Shown: piece by piece, positions 51,297 through 60,763 of the stretch
Layout of the letters: each line of letters opens with the position of its first letter
Numbering within the stretch: the stretch's first letter is position 1
From: an uncultured Eubacteriales bacterium
GTDB taxonomy: Bacteria; Bacillota; Clostridia; Lachnospirales; Lachnospiraceae
DNA: 64,000 nucleotides
Direction: 5' to 3'
NCBI GenBank assembly: GCA_949292785.1
Contig: CASFBK010000001.1
Coordinates: 62,001-126,000 of the forward strand
The notes under the pieces: generated by a model
What the model was told of the DNA's origin: nothing
Database searches by the model: none
What the model saw: only the letters and a program-made list of their open reading frames with translations
Position numbers and translations under genes: made by a program

Positions 51297-51348
51297 AATA
51301 CGTCATAAAATGCGTCAATAACAAGAAAACATTCAGGAGGATAAAAAA

Positions 51349-52524
51349 ATGAACAATGAGTTATTAGAAGCGTTAAACATACTGGAAAAGGAAAAAGATA
51401 TCAGTAAAGAGACTCTGTTAGAGGCCATTGAGAATTCATTGATTACAGCATGCAAGAATCATTTTGGAAAATCAGATAATATCAAAGTAAATATCAATCC
51501 GGAAACATGTGAATTCCATGTGTATGCGGAAAAGACTGTCGTAGAAGAAGTACAGGATGAAGCGTTAGAAATCAGTCTTGGAAATGCAAAAATGATAGAT
51601 TCCAAATATGACCTGGGCGACATTGTCAATGTGGAAGTAAAGTCCAAAGAGTTCGGACGTATTGCCACACAGAATGCAAAGAATGTTATTCTGCAGAAGA
51701 TTCGTGAAGAGGAAAGAAAAGTATTATTCAATCAATACTATGGAAAAGAAAAAGATGTAGTTACCGGTATTGTGCAGCGTTATGTAGGAAAAAATATCAG
51801 CATTAACCTTGGAAAAGTAGATGCTATCTTAAGTGAAAACGAACAGGTAAAGGGAGAGGTGTTCCAGCCTACCGAAAGAATCAAACTGTATATTCTGGAA
51901 GTAAAGTCTACCTCCAAAGGACCAAAGATTCTGGTTTCCAGAACACACCCGGAACTGGTAAAGCGTTTATTTGAGTCGGAAGTAACAGAAGTAAAAGACG
52001 GTATCGTAGAGATTAAGAGCATTGCAAGAGAAGCAGGAAGCAGAACCAAGATTGCTGTATGGAGCAATGACCCGGATGTAGACCCGGTAGGTGCATGCGT
52101 TGGATTAAACGGTGCCAGAGTCAATGCTATCGTAAGCGAGCTTCGTGGAGAAAAGATTGACATTATTAACTGGAGCGATAATGCGGCAATGCTGATTGAA
52201 AATGCATTAAGTCCGGCAAAGGTCATCTCTGTTATCGCAGATGCAGAGGAAAAGACTGCAAAAGTAGTTGTTCCGGACTATCAGTTGTCACTGGCAATCG
52301 GGAAAGAAGGACAGAATGCAAGATTAGCAGCGCGACTAACCGGATTTAAGATTGATATTAAGAGCGAAACACAGGCAAGAGAATCCGGAGACTTCATGGA
52401 TTATGAAAATGATTATGAAGATGATTATGAAGATAATTATGACGATTACGAAGAGGAATATTCCGAAAACAGTGAATATTCCGAAGACGGTGAATATGTA
52501 GATGAGGAGCAGGAGAATGAATAA
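51349..52524 (+). CDS. nusA: Transcription termination/antitermination factor NusA
   Basis: This 391-residue protein has an N-terminal RNA-polymerase-binding domain (1-125), an S1 domain (~135-200), and two KH domains (~200-345) with the GACVGLNGARVNAIVSEL and AIGKEGQNARLAARLTGFKI loops. The last ~40 residues form an acidic Asp/Tyr/Glu/Asn-rich tail with repeated DYED-like units, not part of the core family. NusA promotes pausing, termination and antitermination. ATG 51349 follows AGGAGGATAAA. The end overlaps the next gene by 8 bases. Confidence 0.97.
   Translation: MNNELLEALNILEKEKDISKETLLEAIENSLITACKNHFGKSDNIKVNINPETCEFHVYAEKTVVEEVQDEALEISLGNAKMIDSKYDLGDIVNVEVKSKEFGRIATQNAKNVILQKIREEERKVLFNQYYGKEKDVVTGIVQRYVGKNISINLGKVDAILSENEQVKGEVFQPTERIKLYILEVKSTSKGPKILVSRTHPELVKRLFESEVTEVKDGIVEIKSIAREAGSRTKIAVWSNDPDVDPVGACVGLNGARVNAIVSELRGEKIDIINWSDNAAMLIENALSPAKVISVIADAEEKTAKVVVPDYQLSLAIGKEGQNARLAARLTGFKIDIKSETQARESGDFMDYENDYEDDYEDNYDDYEEEYSENSEYSEDGEYVDEEQENE
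52392..52520 (+). repeat. Acidic Asp-Tyr repeat region in the nusA 3' end
   Basis: Degenerate GATTATGAAGAT-type units of 9-12 bases encode an Asp/Tyr/Glu/Asn/Ser tail of NusA, rich in acidic and Tyr residues. The repeat is coding and in frame. Confidence 0.6.
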
Positions 52525-52789
52525 GAAAATTCCCATGCGTCAATGTGTCGGATGCGGTGAAATGAAGAATAAAAAAGAAATGCTTCGTGTCATCAAAACC
52601 GCAGAAGACGAAATTCTTTTAGATACAACCGGAAAGAAAAATGGCAGAGGTGCATATATATGTTCGGATGGGGATTGCCTCAAAAAGGCAATTAAGACCA
52701 AGGGACTGGAACGCTCCTTAAAAACTGCCATACCACAAGAAGTAATAGAGAATCTGACAAAGGAGATGGAAACCATTGCAGCAAGATAG
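52517..52789 (+). CDS. rnpM: YlxR family RNA-binding protein (RnpM)
   Basis: This 90-residue protein begins MNKKIPMRQCVGCGEMKNK and contains KKNGRGAYICSDGDCLKKA. The CxxC and GRGAYIC motifs define the YlxR/RnpM family, which binds RNA and modulates RNase P in Bacillus. The start ATG 52517 follows AGGAGCAGGAG and overlaps the nusA end by 8 bases, and the gene overlaps ylxQ by 14 bases. nusA-ylxR-ylxQ-infB is the conserved Firmicutes order. Confidence 0.92.
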   Translation: MNKKIPMRQCVGCGEMKNKKEMLRVIKTAEDEILLDTTGKKNGRGAYICSDGDCLKKAIKTKGLERSLKTAIPQEVIENLTKEMETIAAR

Positions 52790-53096
52790 GATATTGTCCA
52801 TGCTTGGCTTAGCAGCAAAGGCAGGGAAAGTAACAAGCGGCGAGTTTTCAACAGAAAAAGCAGTAAAACAAGGGACAGCATTTCTTGTACTGGTATCAGA
52901 AGAGGCTTCTGATAATACAAGGAAAATGTTTCGCAATATGTGTTCCTTTTACCAGGTTCCGATGTATATATATGCTCCAAAGGAGGCATTAGGTCATGCC
53001 ATTGGCAAACAGTTTCGGGCATCTGTTGCAGTGTTGGATGAAGGATTTGCCAAGAGTCTGGAGAAAAAACTAAAATTATTGGAAAAAACTAAATAG
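52776..53096 (+). CDS. L7Ae-family K-turn RNA-binding protein YlxQ, TTG start
   Basis: This 106-residue L7Ae/L30e-fold protein has MLGLAAKAGKVTSGEFSTEKAV at the start and a LVSEEASDNTRKMF helix, as in YlxQ/RplGA. Such proteins bind kink-turn RNAs. The start is TTG 52776, 10 bases after AAGGAG, inside the end of the ylxR gene. No ATG gives the family N-terminus except Met at 52800, which would drop the first helix. infB follows after 15 bases. Confidence 0.9.
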   Translation: MQQDRILSMLGLAAKAGKVTSGEFSTEKAVKQGTAFLVLVSEEASDNTRKMFRNMCSFYQVPMYIYAPKEALGHAIGKQFRASVAVLDEGFAKSLEKKLKLLEKTK

Positions 53097-53111
53097 CGGA
53101 GGTAACAGAGT

Positions 53112-55766
53112 ATGGCAAAAGTCAGAGTACATGAACTTGCAAAAGAATTAGATATACAGTCAAAAGATATTATAAAATTTCTGGAAGAAAAAAATATTAC
53201 CGGGAAGGTAGCAAACAGCTCCATTGAAGATGATGTAATCTCCATGGTAAAGGAAAAGTTTTCCGGTAAGACGGAAAAGGCGGAAAAAGCTGATAAGCCG
53301 GTAAAAGAGGAAAAAACCGAAAAAGAGGCTTCAAATGAGCAAAAGTCAGGAGAACGTCCAAAGAAAAAATCAAGTATTACAGCAGTATTTAATCCACAAA
53401 ACAGTAAGACTGCACCAAAACGTCCGCAGGGACAAAGACCGGATAACCGTCAGCAGCGTCCACAGGGACAAAGACCGGATAACCGCCCACAGCGTCCACA
53501 GGGACAAAACGGAGACGGAAATCGTCAGCAGCGTCCACAGGGACAAAGACCGGAGAATCGTCCGCAGAACGTGCAGGGACAGCAGGTGCAAAGAACCGAT
53601 AATCGCCCACAGCGTCCACAGGGACAAAACGGAGACAATCGTCAGCAGCGTCCACAGGGACAAAGACCGGATAACCGTCAGCAGCGCCCACAGGGACAAA
53701 ACGGAGACAATCGTCAACAGCGCCCACAGGGAGACCGAAATAATAACAATAGAAATGGACAGAACAATCGACCAAATAATCAGAAGAACCGATTTGAGCA
53801 GGAAATAAGTAAGCTGAATCAGAACTCTCCGGCACCTTCCATAGAGGAAAGAGGAAAAGAGAGCAGAGAGCGTGACAACCGTAAAAATAATAACCAGCGC
53901 CATGAAAAAGACATTATGGGCAAAAAGCAGGAGCGGTTTGACAATCTCGAGAAGAACAGCAAGAAGAAAAAACAGCAGCCTGCGCCACAGCCGCAGCCGA
54001 AGGAAGAAGATACCATTAAAACCATTACACTTCCGGAAAAAATGACCATCAAAGAATTGGCAGACCGCATGAAAATTCAGGCATCTGCGATTATTAAGAA
54101 ATTGTTCTTACAGGGAAATATGGTAACGGTAAACAGCGAGATTACCTTTGAAGAAGCAGAAGAAATTGCATTAGAATTCAACTGCATCTGTGAAATGGAA
54201 GAAAAGGTAGATGTAATTGCAGAACTCTTGAAGGAAGAAGAAGAGGATGAAGCAGTTATGGCGAAACGTCCTCCTGTTGTATGTGTTATGGGACACGTAG
54301 ACCATGGTAAGACATCTCTCTTAGATGCAATCCGTGATACCCATGTGATTGACCGAGAAGCAGGCGGAATTACACAGCACATCGGTGCATATATGGTAGA
54401 ATGTAATGGAGAAAAAATTACATTCTTAGATACACCGGGACATGAAGCATTTACTGCAATGCGTATGCGTGGAGCAAATTCTACAGATATCGCAATTCTT
54501 GTAGTAGCCGCAGACGATGGTGTTATGCCGCAGACGGTAGAAGCAATCAGCCACGCAAAAGCTGCAGGTGTGGAAATTATTGTTGCTATCAACAAAATTG
54601 ATAAGCCAAGTGCTAATATTGAACGTGTAAAGCAGGAGCTTGCCGAATATGAACTGATTCCGGAAGACTGGGGTGGAAGTACGATTTTTGTACCGGTGTC
54701 TGCCCATACTCATGAGGGTATAGAACAGTTATTGGAAATGGTTCTGCTGACAGCAGAAATCTGTGAACTGAAAGCAAATCCAAAGCGAAATGCAAGAGGA
54801 GTTGTTATTGAAGCACAGTTGGATAAGGGAAGAGGTTCTGTTGCCACTGTTTTAGTACAGAAAGGTACTTTGCATGTGGGAGAACCGATTGCCTGCGGAA
54901 GCTGTTATGGTAAAGTCAGAGCAATGATTGATGATAAAGGTAGAAGAGTAAAAGAAGCAGGCCCTTCTACACCAGTGGAAATATTAGGTTTGAATAATGT
55001 ACCGAATGCTGGGGAAATCTTTGTATGTACCGGTTCTGAAAAAGAAGCAAAGAGCTTTGCAGAGACTTTCATTTCAGAAGGAAGAGAAAAGATGTTAGAA
55101 GAGACCAAGTCCAGAATGTCTCTTGATGATTTATTTACCCAGATTCAGTCAGGTAACGTAAAAGAGCTTCCGATTATCGTTAAGGCAGATGTTCAGGGTT
55201 CCGTAGAAGCTGTAAAGCAGAGCCTTGTAAAGCTTTCTAACGAAGAAGTAGTGGTAAAAGTAATTCATGGTGGTGTTGGTGCCATCAATGAATCCGACGT
55301 AAGCCTTGCATCTGCATCCAATGCAATTATTATTGGATTTAACGTACGCCCGGATGCAACTGCAAAGGCAACCGCAGAACGGGAAGGCGTAGATGTCAGA
55401 CTGTATAAGGTCATCTACAATGCCATCGAAGATGTTCAGGCAGCCATGAAAGGTATGCTGGACCCGATATTCGAGGAAAAGGTTCTGGGTCATGCAGAAG
55501 TTCGTCAGATATTCAAAGCTTCCGGTGTTGGAAATATTGCCGGTTCCTATGTGCTGGATGGTGTATTCCAGAGAGGATGCAAAGTGCGTATTTCCCGTGA
55601 AGGAGAGCAGATATTTGAAGGTGACCTTGCATCTCTGAAACGATTTAAAGATGATGTAAAAGAAGTAAAAGCAGGATATGAATGTGGTCTTGTGTTTGAA
55701 GGATTCAATGAGATTCAGGAACTGGATGTGATAGAAGCATATACCATGGTAGAGGTTCCAAGATAA
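53112..55766 (+). CDS. infB: Translation initiation factor IF-2
   Basis: This 884-residue GTPase places initiator tRNA on the ribosome. It has a first IF2-N module (1-50), a long disordered Arg/Gln/Pro/Asn-rich repeat (~100-210), and a second IF2-N module (~310-360). The GTPase domain starts with [10 protein letters not shown] (394-403), followed by DTPGHEAF (switch II) and NKIDKP. The beta-barrel and fMet-tRNA-binding C-terminal domains follow. ATG 53112 follows GCGGAGGTAAC. The repeat is longer than in most relatives and is noted separately. Confidence 0.97.
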   Translation: MAKVRVHELAKELDIQSKDIIKFLEEKNITGKVANSSIEDDVISMVKEKFSGKTEKAEKADKPVKEEKTEKEASNEQKSGERPKKKSSITAVFNPQNSKTAPKRPQGQRPDNRQQRPQGQRPDNRPQRPQGQNGDGNRQQRPQGQRPENRPQNVQGQQVQRTDNRPQRPQGQNGDNRQQRPQGQRPDNRQQRPQGQNGDNRQQRPQGDRNNNNRNGQNNRPNNQKNRFEQEISKLNQNSPAPSIEERGKESRERDNRKNNNQRHEKDIMGKKQERFDNLEKNSKKKKQQPAPQPQPKEEDTIKTITLPEKMTIKELADRMKIQASAIIKKLFLQGNMVTVNSEITFEEAEEIALEFNCICEMEEKVDVIAELLKEEEEDEAVMAKRPPVVCVMGHVDHGKTSLLDAIRDTHVIDREAGGITQHIGAYMVECNGEKITFLDTPGHEAFTAMRMRGANSTDIAILVVAADDGVMPQTVEAISHAKAAGVEIIVAINKIDKPSANIERVKQELAEYELIPEDWGGSTIFVPVSAHTHEGIEQLLEMVLLTAEICELKANPKRNARGVVIEAQLDKGRGSVATVLVQKGTLHVGEPIACGSCYGKVRAMIDDKGRRVKEAGPSTPVEILGLNNVPNAGEIFVCTGSEKEAKSFAETFISEGREKMLEETKSRMSLDDLFTQIQSGNVKELPIIVKADVQGSVEAVKQSLVKLSNEEVVVKVIHGGVGAINESDVSLASASNAIIIGFNVRPDATAKATAEREGVDVRLYKVIYNAIEDVQAAMKGMLDPIFEEKVLGHAEVRQIFKASGVGNIAGSYVLDGVFQRGCKVRISREGEQIFEGDLASLKRFKDDVKEVKAGYECGLVFEGFNEIQELDVIEAYTMVEVPR
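53421..53738 (+). repeat. 36-bp coding tandem repeats in infB
   Basis: About eight units of 36-39 bases share CGTCCACAGGGACAAA and GACCG/GATAACCGTCAG cores and encode a 12-residue unit ([12 protein letters not shown]) between IF2-N and the second N-module. The phase is kept and units differ mostly by synonymous or short indel changes, so copy number could vary between strains. Confidence 0.85.
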
Positions 55767-55782
55767 GACTTGAGGAAATGAT

Positions 55783-56139
55783 ATGAGAAAAAACAGTATT
55801 AAGAATACACGGATTAATGGAGAGGTCTTAAGAGAATTGAGCAACATCATTCGCGGTGAAATCAAAGATCCAAGAATCAATCCAATGACTTCCGTCGTAG
55901 CAGTAGAAGTAGCGCCGGATTTAAAAAGCTGTAAGGCATATATCAGTGTACTGGGAGATGAAGAGTCTCAGAAAGATACCTTAGCGGGGCTGAAAAGTGC
56001 AGAGGGCTATATTCGGAGCAAGCTGGCAAAAAATATTAACTTAAGAAACACACCGGAGATTCGCTTTGTGCTGGACCAGTCCATTGAATACGGTGTGAAT
56101 ATGTCAAAATTGATTGATGATGTGAATAAGGAGCAGTAA
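55783..56139 (+). CDS. rbfA: Ribosome-binding factor A
   Basis: This 118-residue KH-fold protein is needed for 30S subunit maturation and cold adaptation. It contains RINGEVLRELSNIIRGEIKDPRI and VEVAPDLKSCKAYISVLG, both family signatures. ATG 55783 follows TGAGGAAATGA. It lies between infB and nrnA, the common Firmicutes order. Confidence 0.96.
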   Translation: MRKNSIKNTRINGEVLRELSNIIRGEIKDPRINPMTSVVAVEVAPDLKSCKAYISVLGDEESQKDTLAGLKSAEGYIRSKLAKNINLRNTPEIRFVLDQSIEYGVNMSKLIDDVNKEQ

Positions 56140-56141
56140 CT

Positions 56142-57089
56142 ATGGAAAATCTGGCTTCACAGCTGGAACAGGTAAAGACAGTTGCCATTGCCGGACATGT
56201 GCGTCCGGATGGGGACTGTGCAGGTTCATGTCTGGCAACTTACAATTATATCAAAACATGGTACCCGGATATTCAGGTAGACCTGTATCTGGAGCCAATC
56301 CCTAATATTTTTAAATTTCTGAAAAATGCAGAGCAGATACATAATAGCTGCGAATCTGATCAGAAATACGATTTATGCATTGTTCAGGACTGTGGAGATG
56401 CCGGGCGTCTTGGCAATGCCGTAAAATACTTTGAAACAGCAAAGAAAACAGTATGTATCGACCATCATGTAAGCAATGACAGCTTTGCGGACGAAAATTA
56501 TATTTTTCCGGAGGCAAGCTCCACTTCTGAATTGATTTTTGAGCTGTTGGAAGAAGAAAGAATTACCAGGGAGATTGCAGAGTGTATTTATGTTGGTATG
56601 GTACATGATACCGGAGTATTCCAGTATTCCTGTACCTCTGCAAAGACCATGAATATTGCAGGAAAACTGATGGAAAAGGGAATTAATTTTACCAAAATCG
56701 TAGATGATACCTTTTACACCAAGACCTTTGAACAGAACAAGATTTTAGGTCAGGCCCTTCTAAACAGCGAGTTGTATCTGGAGGGAGCGTGCATTGCTAC
56801 AGCAGTTTCCAAGGCAGAAATGGAACAATACCATGTGCTTCCAAAGCATCTGGATGGCATTGTAAGCCAGCTTCGTGTAACCAAGGATGTAGAGGCTGCC
56901 ATATTCCTGTATGAGAATGAAGACGGAACCTGGAAAGTAAGTATGCGTTCCAATGAAAAGGTGGATGTGGCGGCGATTGCCGTGAAGCATCAGGGAGGCG
57001 GTCATGTACGCGCGGCAGGCGCAACCATGGCAGGAACCCCGGAAGAAATCATTCGGGTTTTGTGCAAAGAAATAAAGGAGCAGTTATAG
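56142..57089 (+). CDS. nrnA: DHH-family phosphoesterase, NrnA (nanoRNase/pAp phosphatase)
   Basis: This 315-residue DHH/DHHA1 enzyme has the metal-binding motifs GHVRPDGDC, VQDCGDAGRL and CIDHHVSND, and a C-terminal DHHA1 segment GGGHVRAAGA. NrnA degrades nanoRNAs and dephosphorylates 3',5'-pAp, and related enzymes hydrolyse cyclic dinucleotide products. The start ATG is two bases after the rbfA stop, and truB follows after 7 bases. The exact substrate cannot be decided by eye. Confidence 0.92.
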   Translation: MENLASQLEQVKTVAIAGHVRPDGDCAGSCLATYNYIKTWYPDIQVDLYLEPIPNIFKFLKNAEQIHNSCESDQKYDLCIVQDCGDAGRLGNAVKYFETAKKTVCIDHHVSNDSFADENYIFPEASSTSELIFELLEEERITREIAECIYVGMVHDTGVFQYSCTSAKTMNIAGKLMEKGINFTKIVDDTFYTKTFEQNKILGQALLNSELYLEGACIATAVSKAEMEQYHVLPKHLDGIVSQLRVTKDVEAAIFLYENEDGTWKVSMRSNEKVDVAAIAVKHQGGGHVRAAGATMAGTPEEIIRVLCKEIKEQL

Positions 57090-57096
57090 TTCGATT

Positions 57097-58029
57097 ATGA
57101 TAAATGGAATTATTAATGTGTATAAGGAGAGAGGTTATACCTCCCATGATGTAGTGGCAAAGCTCCGCGGCATTCTGCATCAAAAGAAAATTGGACATAC
57201 CGGAACCCTTGATCCGGAAGCGGAAGGGGTTCTTCCGGTGTGTCTGGGGAAAGCCACCCGTGTGTGCGATATGCTGACAGAAAAGGACAAGGTATATGAA
57301 ACGGTTCTGTTGCTGGGACAAAAGACAGATACCCAGGATACTACCGGAACCGTATTAGATACCCGGGAGGTTTTATGTACCAAAGAGCAGGTGGAAGCAG
57401 CAGTGAAATCCTTTGTGGGAACTTATGCACAGATTCCGCCCATGTATTCTGCTCTGAAAGTAAATGGAAAAAAGCTCTGTGATTTGGCAAGGGCGGGCGT
57501 TGAAGTGGAACGAAAGCCAAGAGAAGTAACGATTTTTTCCATAGACATTGAAGAGATAAGTCTTCCAAGAGTAAAGATGAACGTACACTGTTCCAAAGGA
57601 ACTTATATCCGTACCCTTTGTCAGGATATTGGGGACAAGCTGGGCTGTGGAGGGTGTATGGAATCCCTTTTGCGTACCAAAGTAGCACAGTTTACCTTAG
57701 AAGATTCCCTTCGGCTAAATGAGATTGAAAAACGGGTTCAGGAGCTTCGGCAGGGAACAGAGTCAGAACTTACTACAGAGCTGTTAGAAGAAATTGTTAC
57801 CAGAACCGATGCTGTGTTTGAAGGATACCCGAAGCTTTCTGCCAAGAATGGATTTGAAAAAATGCTTTATAACGGAAATGCCATGCAGCCGGAATGGCTC
57901 GACGGGTGGAAAGATTCTCTGCAGGAGAAAAAAATACGTCTCTATGACCAGCAGGAGCGCTTTATTGGGATTTATCAGTATAGCAGTAAAAGCAGGGACA
58001 TCCGACCAATTAAGATTTTTATGGAATAG
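57097..58029 (+). CDS. truB: tRNA pseudouridine(55) synthase
   Basis: This 310-residue enzyme makes pseudouridine 55 in the T arm. It opens with NGIINVYKERGYTSHDVV. The catalytic Asp39 lies in GTLDPEAEGVLPVCLG, and CSKGTYIRTLCQDIG is the RNA-binding thumb motif. A C-terminal PUA-like part ends in the last 60 residues. ATG 57097 follows AAAGGAGCAGTT. The truB-ribF pairing is standard. Confidence 0.96.
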   Translation: MINGIINVYKERGYTSHDVVAKLRGILHQKKIGHTGTLDPEAEGVLPVCLGKATRVCDMLTEKDKVYETVLLLGQKTDTQDTTGTVLDTREVLCTKEQVEAAVKSFVGTYAQIPPMYSALKVNGKKLCDLARAGVEVERKPREVTIFSIDIEEISLPRVKMNVHCSKGTYIRTLCQDIGDKLGCGGCMESLLRTKVAQFTLEDSLRLNEIEKRVQELRQGTESELTTELLEEIVTRTDAVFEGYPKLSAKNGFEKMLYNGNAMQPEWLDGWKDSLQEKKIRLYDQQERFIGIYQYSSKSRDIRPIKIFME

Positions 58030-58038
58030 GACAGAACA

Positions 58039-58968
58039 ATGGAATACATAAAAGGGACAACAACATTTAAAACAGAAGAACCAACGGTCTTATCTCTGGG
58101 AAAGTTTGATGGACTCCACCGGGGACATGAATTGTTGATGGACTATGTGTTTAAAAAGAAAAAGGAGGGGTTAAAGGCAGCCATATTTACCTTTGATATT
58201 CCTCCGAGAAAAAATGTAGAACATGTGGCTGCAAAGGTACTTACTACCAACGAAGAAAAGAGCAGGCTCTTTGAAACGCTTGGAATTGATTACCTGATTG
58301 AATGTCCTTTCACCAGGGAAATCATGGGCATGGAACCGGAACGGTTTATAGAAATGATAGTAAAACAGTTAAATGTAAAATGCATGGTAGTGGGAAAGGA
58401 TTTTCATTTTGGACATAACAGACGGGGCGATTATCACATGCTTCTACAGTATGCAAAAAAGTATGGATATGAGGTAGAAGTGGTAGATAAGATGCAGGAG
58501 GATGGCAGAGACATCAGCAGTACTTTTGTAAGAGAACAGATTACGGCAGGAAACATGGAAAAGGCAAATGAACTTCTGGGATATGGGTATTTTGTGGAAG
58601 GAACCATACTTCACGGAAGGAAGATGGGAAGAGCAGTACTCGGAATCCCGACCATTAATTTGATTCCGCCGGAAGAAAAGCTGCTGCCGCCTTTTGGTGT
58701 ATATATCTCTATTACCGAATGGAACGGAAAGCGTTATCCGGGAATTACCAATATTGGCTGTAAGCCAACGGTAGAAGGGAACAATCCGGTAGGCGTGGAA
58801 ACACATATTTTTGACTTTGACGAAGATATTTACGGAAAAGAAGTGAAAGTAAGCTTCTTAAGTAAAGTACGGGAAGAAAAGAAATTTGCATCACTAGAGG
58901 CCTTAAAGGAACAAATGGCACATGATGTTGCAGTTGGTAAACAATATTTCAGAGAAAATCAAGGGTGA
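58039..58968 (+). CDS. ribF: Bifunctional riboflavin kinase/FAD synthetase
   Basis: This 309-residue enzyme makes FMN and FAD. The N-terminal FMN adenylyltransferase has VLSLGKFDGLHRGHELL and VVGKDFHFGHNRRG. The C-terminal riboflavin kinase has GRAVLGIPTINLIPPEEKLLPP (with the conserved PTxN) and VETHIFDFDEDIYGKEV. ATG 58039 is close to TruB's stop. No FMN riboswitch lies upstream. Confidence 0.96.
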   Translation: MEYIKGTTTFKTEEPTVLSLGKFDGLHRGHELLMDYVFKKKKEGLKAAIFTFDIPPRKNVEHVAAKVLTTNEEKSRLFETLGIDYLIECPFTREIMGMEPERFIEMIVKQLNVKCMVVGKDFHFGHNRRGDYHMLLQYAKKYGYEVEVVDKMQEDGRDISSTFVREQITAGNMEKANELLGYGYFVEGTILHGRKMGRAVLGIPTINLIPPEEKLLPPFGVYISITEWNGKRYPGITNIGCKPTVEGNNPVGVETHIFDFDEDIYGKEVKVSFLSKVREEKKFASLEALKEQMAHDVAVGKQYFRENQG

Positions 58969-58973
58969 AGAAA

Positions 58974-60602
58974 ATGGATCTTATTTTGACATTGTTAGGC
59001 GGTCTCGGACTGTTTTTATTTGGAATGAGCTTTATGAGCCAGGGATTACAGAAGGCGGCAGGAGCAAAATTAAGAAATATACTGGAAGCAATGACAAAAA
59101 ATAAAATTATTGCAGTTATCTTCGGAGCGTTGTTTACTGCGATAATACAGTCTTCCGGAGCAACGACTGTCATGGTGGTAAGCTTTGTAAATGCCGGAAT
59201 TATGTCTCTGGCACAGTCGGTAGGAATTATTTTTGGCGCTAATATCGGTACAACCATCACCTCCCAGCTGGTCGCTTTTAATCTGACGGGAATCGCTCCG
59301 TTTATTTTATTTGTGGGAGCAGTCTTTATGATGTTCGGAAGAAGACCAATGGTGAAAAAAATCGGCGAGGTCATTCTGGGCTTTGGTGCTCTCTTTATGG
59401 GAATCAGTATGATGAAGGATGCCATGGCAGATTTAAGAGACTATCAGACGGTATTGAATGTACTTGGAAGTTTAGACAACCCACTGCTTGGAATCCTTAT
59501 GGGAATGGTAATTACGATTATTGTTCAGAGCTCTTCCGTAACCGTAAGTATTCTGCTTTTGATGGCAAGTCAGGGATTGGTAAGCCTTCCGGTCTGTTTC
59601 TATGTGATATTGGGTTGTAACATTGGTTCCTGTACCCCGGCAGTTCTGGCAAGTCTGGATACCAGAAAGGATGCAAAACGCGCAGCGTTGATTCATGTTA
59701 TGTTCAATGTGTTCGGTATGGTAATTATCGGATTGCTTCTGGTTGTTGGTATGCAGTATTTTGAACCGTTTATATTAAAGATTTCAGGAGCAGATATAGG
59801 CAGATGTGTGGCAAATGCAGATACTCTGTTCAAGACATTTCAGACCATTATTTTCCTTCCGCTTTCTGCTCAGTTTGTAGCCCTGACAAAGGTAATGATT
59901 CCGGGAGAAGATGACATAAATCAGGAATATCAACTGCTTTATATCGGAAAACAGAATATTTTTTCCCCATCTACCGCAGTAGTAGAAACAACACAGGAAA
60001 TTGAGCGTATGGCAGAAATGGCATATGGGAATTTGCAGCTTTCCATGGATGGATTTTTCGATGGAAGTCAGGAAAAGATTCAAAGGGTGTATGACACCGA
60101 AAAACAGATTGATTTCCTGAGTCATGAAATTACAGATTATCTTGTAAAAATCAACCAGCTGCAGCTTCCGGTAGCGGATGCCCAGAGGATTGGTGGATTG
60201 TTCCATATAGTAAGTGATATTGAAAGAATCGGAGATCATGCGGAAAATATTGCAGATGCAGCGGTAAAGTGCAGAGAGGATGGAATTGCTTTCACGAAAA
60301 AAGGAGCAAAGGAAATTCTTGAAATGCATGAGAGGACATTGCTGATATTTAAAGAAGCCATGGAGATGTTCATTACGCAGAATCCGGAAAAACAGGATGA
60401 AATACTGAATTTAGAGAATAGCATTGACCGAATGGAACGAGAACTGCAACAGAACCATGTAAAACGTATGGCAAAGGGAAAATGTTCTCCGATGGCAGGC
60501 ATTATCTTTACAGACCTTGTAACCGGCTTAGAACGTATCGGAGACCATTCCACAAATATCGCGTTTTCTATTTTGGAAAAGGACCCGGAAGAGGAAGAAT
60601 GA
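58974..60602 (+). CDS. Na/Pi cotransporter family protein with C-terminal PhoU domain
   Basis: This 542-residue membrane protein has a duplicated Na/Pi cotransporter half (IIQSSGATTVMVVSFVNAG and IIVQSSSVTVSILLLMASQG) in the first ~310 residues. The last ~200 residues form a PhoU-like four-helix domain (DIERIGDHAENIADAAVK and GLERIGDHSTNIAFSI). Such YjbB/NptA proteins move phosphate with sodium and the PhoU part may sense it. ATG 58974 follows AAGGGTGAAG. It is downstream of ribF by 5 bases; I find no link to the polyphosphate genes except general phosphate metabolism. Confidence 0.92.
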   Translation: MDLILTLLGGLGLFLFGMSFMSQGLQKAAGAKLRNILEAMTKNKIIAVIFGALFTAIIQSSGATTVMVVSFVNAGIMSLAQSVGIIFGANIGTTITSQLVAFNLTGIAPFILFVGAVFMMFGRRPMVKKIGEVILGFGALFMGISMMKDAMADLRDYQTVLNVLGSLDNPLLGILMGMVITIIVQSSSVTVSILLLMASQGLVSLPVCFYVILGCNIGSCTPAVLASLDTRKDAKRAALIHVMFNVFGMVIIGLLLVVGMQYFEPFILKISGADIGRCVANADTLFKTFQTIIFLPLSAQFVALTKVMIPGEDDINQEYQLLYIGKQNIFSPSTAVVETTQEIERMAEMAYGNLQLSMDGFFDGSQEKIQRVYDTEKQIDFLSHEITDYLVKINQLQLPVADAQRIGGLFHIVSDIERIGDHAENIADAAVKCREDGIAFTKKGAKEILEMHERTLLIFKEAMEMFITQNPEKQDEILNLENSIDRMERELQQNHVKRMAKGKCSPMAGIIFTDLVTGLERIGDHSTNIAFSILEKDPEEEE

Positions 60603-60632
60603 TAGAAATATTACATAAATATTACGAAAATC

Positions 60633-60661
60633 TTGACAATGTAATTTTTAGTTGATATAAT
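60633..60661 (+). promoter_or_regulatory. Perfect consensus sigma-A promoter
   Basis: TTGACA (60633-60638) and TATAAT (60656-60661) are both exact, with a 17-base spacer. The expected start at ~60668 lies at the foot of a terminator-like hairpin, so transcripts would be short unless read-through or antitermination occurs. Confidence 0.88.
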
Positions 60662-60667
60662 AGCAAA

Positions 60668-60700
60668 AACAGTAGAGTATAACACATTCTACTGTTTTTT
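60668..60700 (+). terminator. Hairpin with T run immediately after the promoter
   Basis: AACAGTAGA (60668-60676) pairs perfectly with TCTACTGTT (60688-60696), followed by TTTTGTTT. It can end the ribF/Na-Pi transcript and, at the same time, transcripts from the promoter at 60633. Confidence 0.82.
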
Positions 60701-60763
60701 GTTTGGTAAAAATTCGATACGATAGAGAAATTGCTTTGTATTTACTTTTTTAGGAGGTTAATC

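Noticed and set aside
53421-53738. Possible CRISPR array
   Set aside because: The repeats have no unique spacers and lie in frame within infB, so they are coding tandem repeats.
53335-53903. Overlapping frames on both strands in the infB repeat (+ 53335-53808, - 53370-53903 and 53389-53835)
   Set aside because: They arise because the 36-bp coding repeat is a multiple of three and stays open in several frames; the true frame encodes IF-2.
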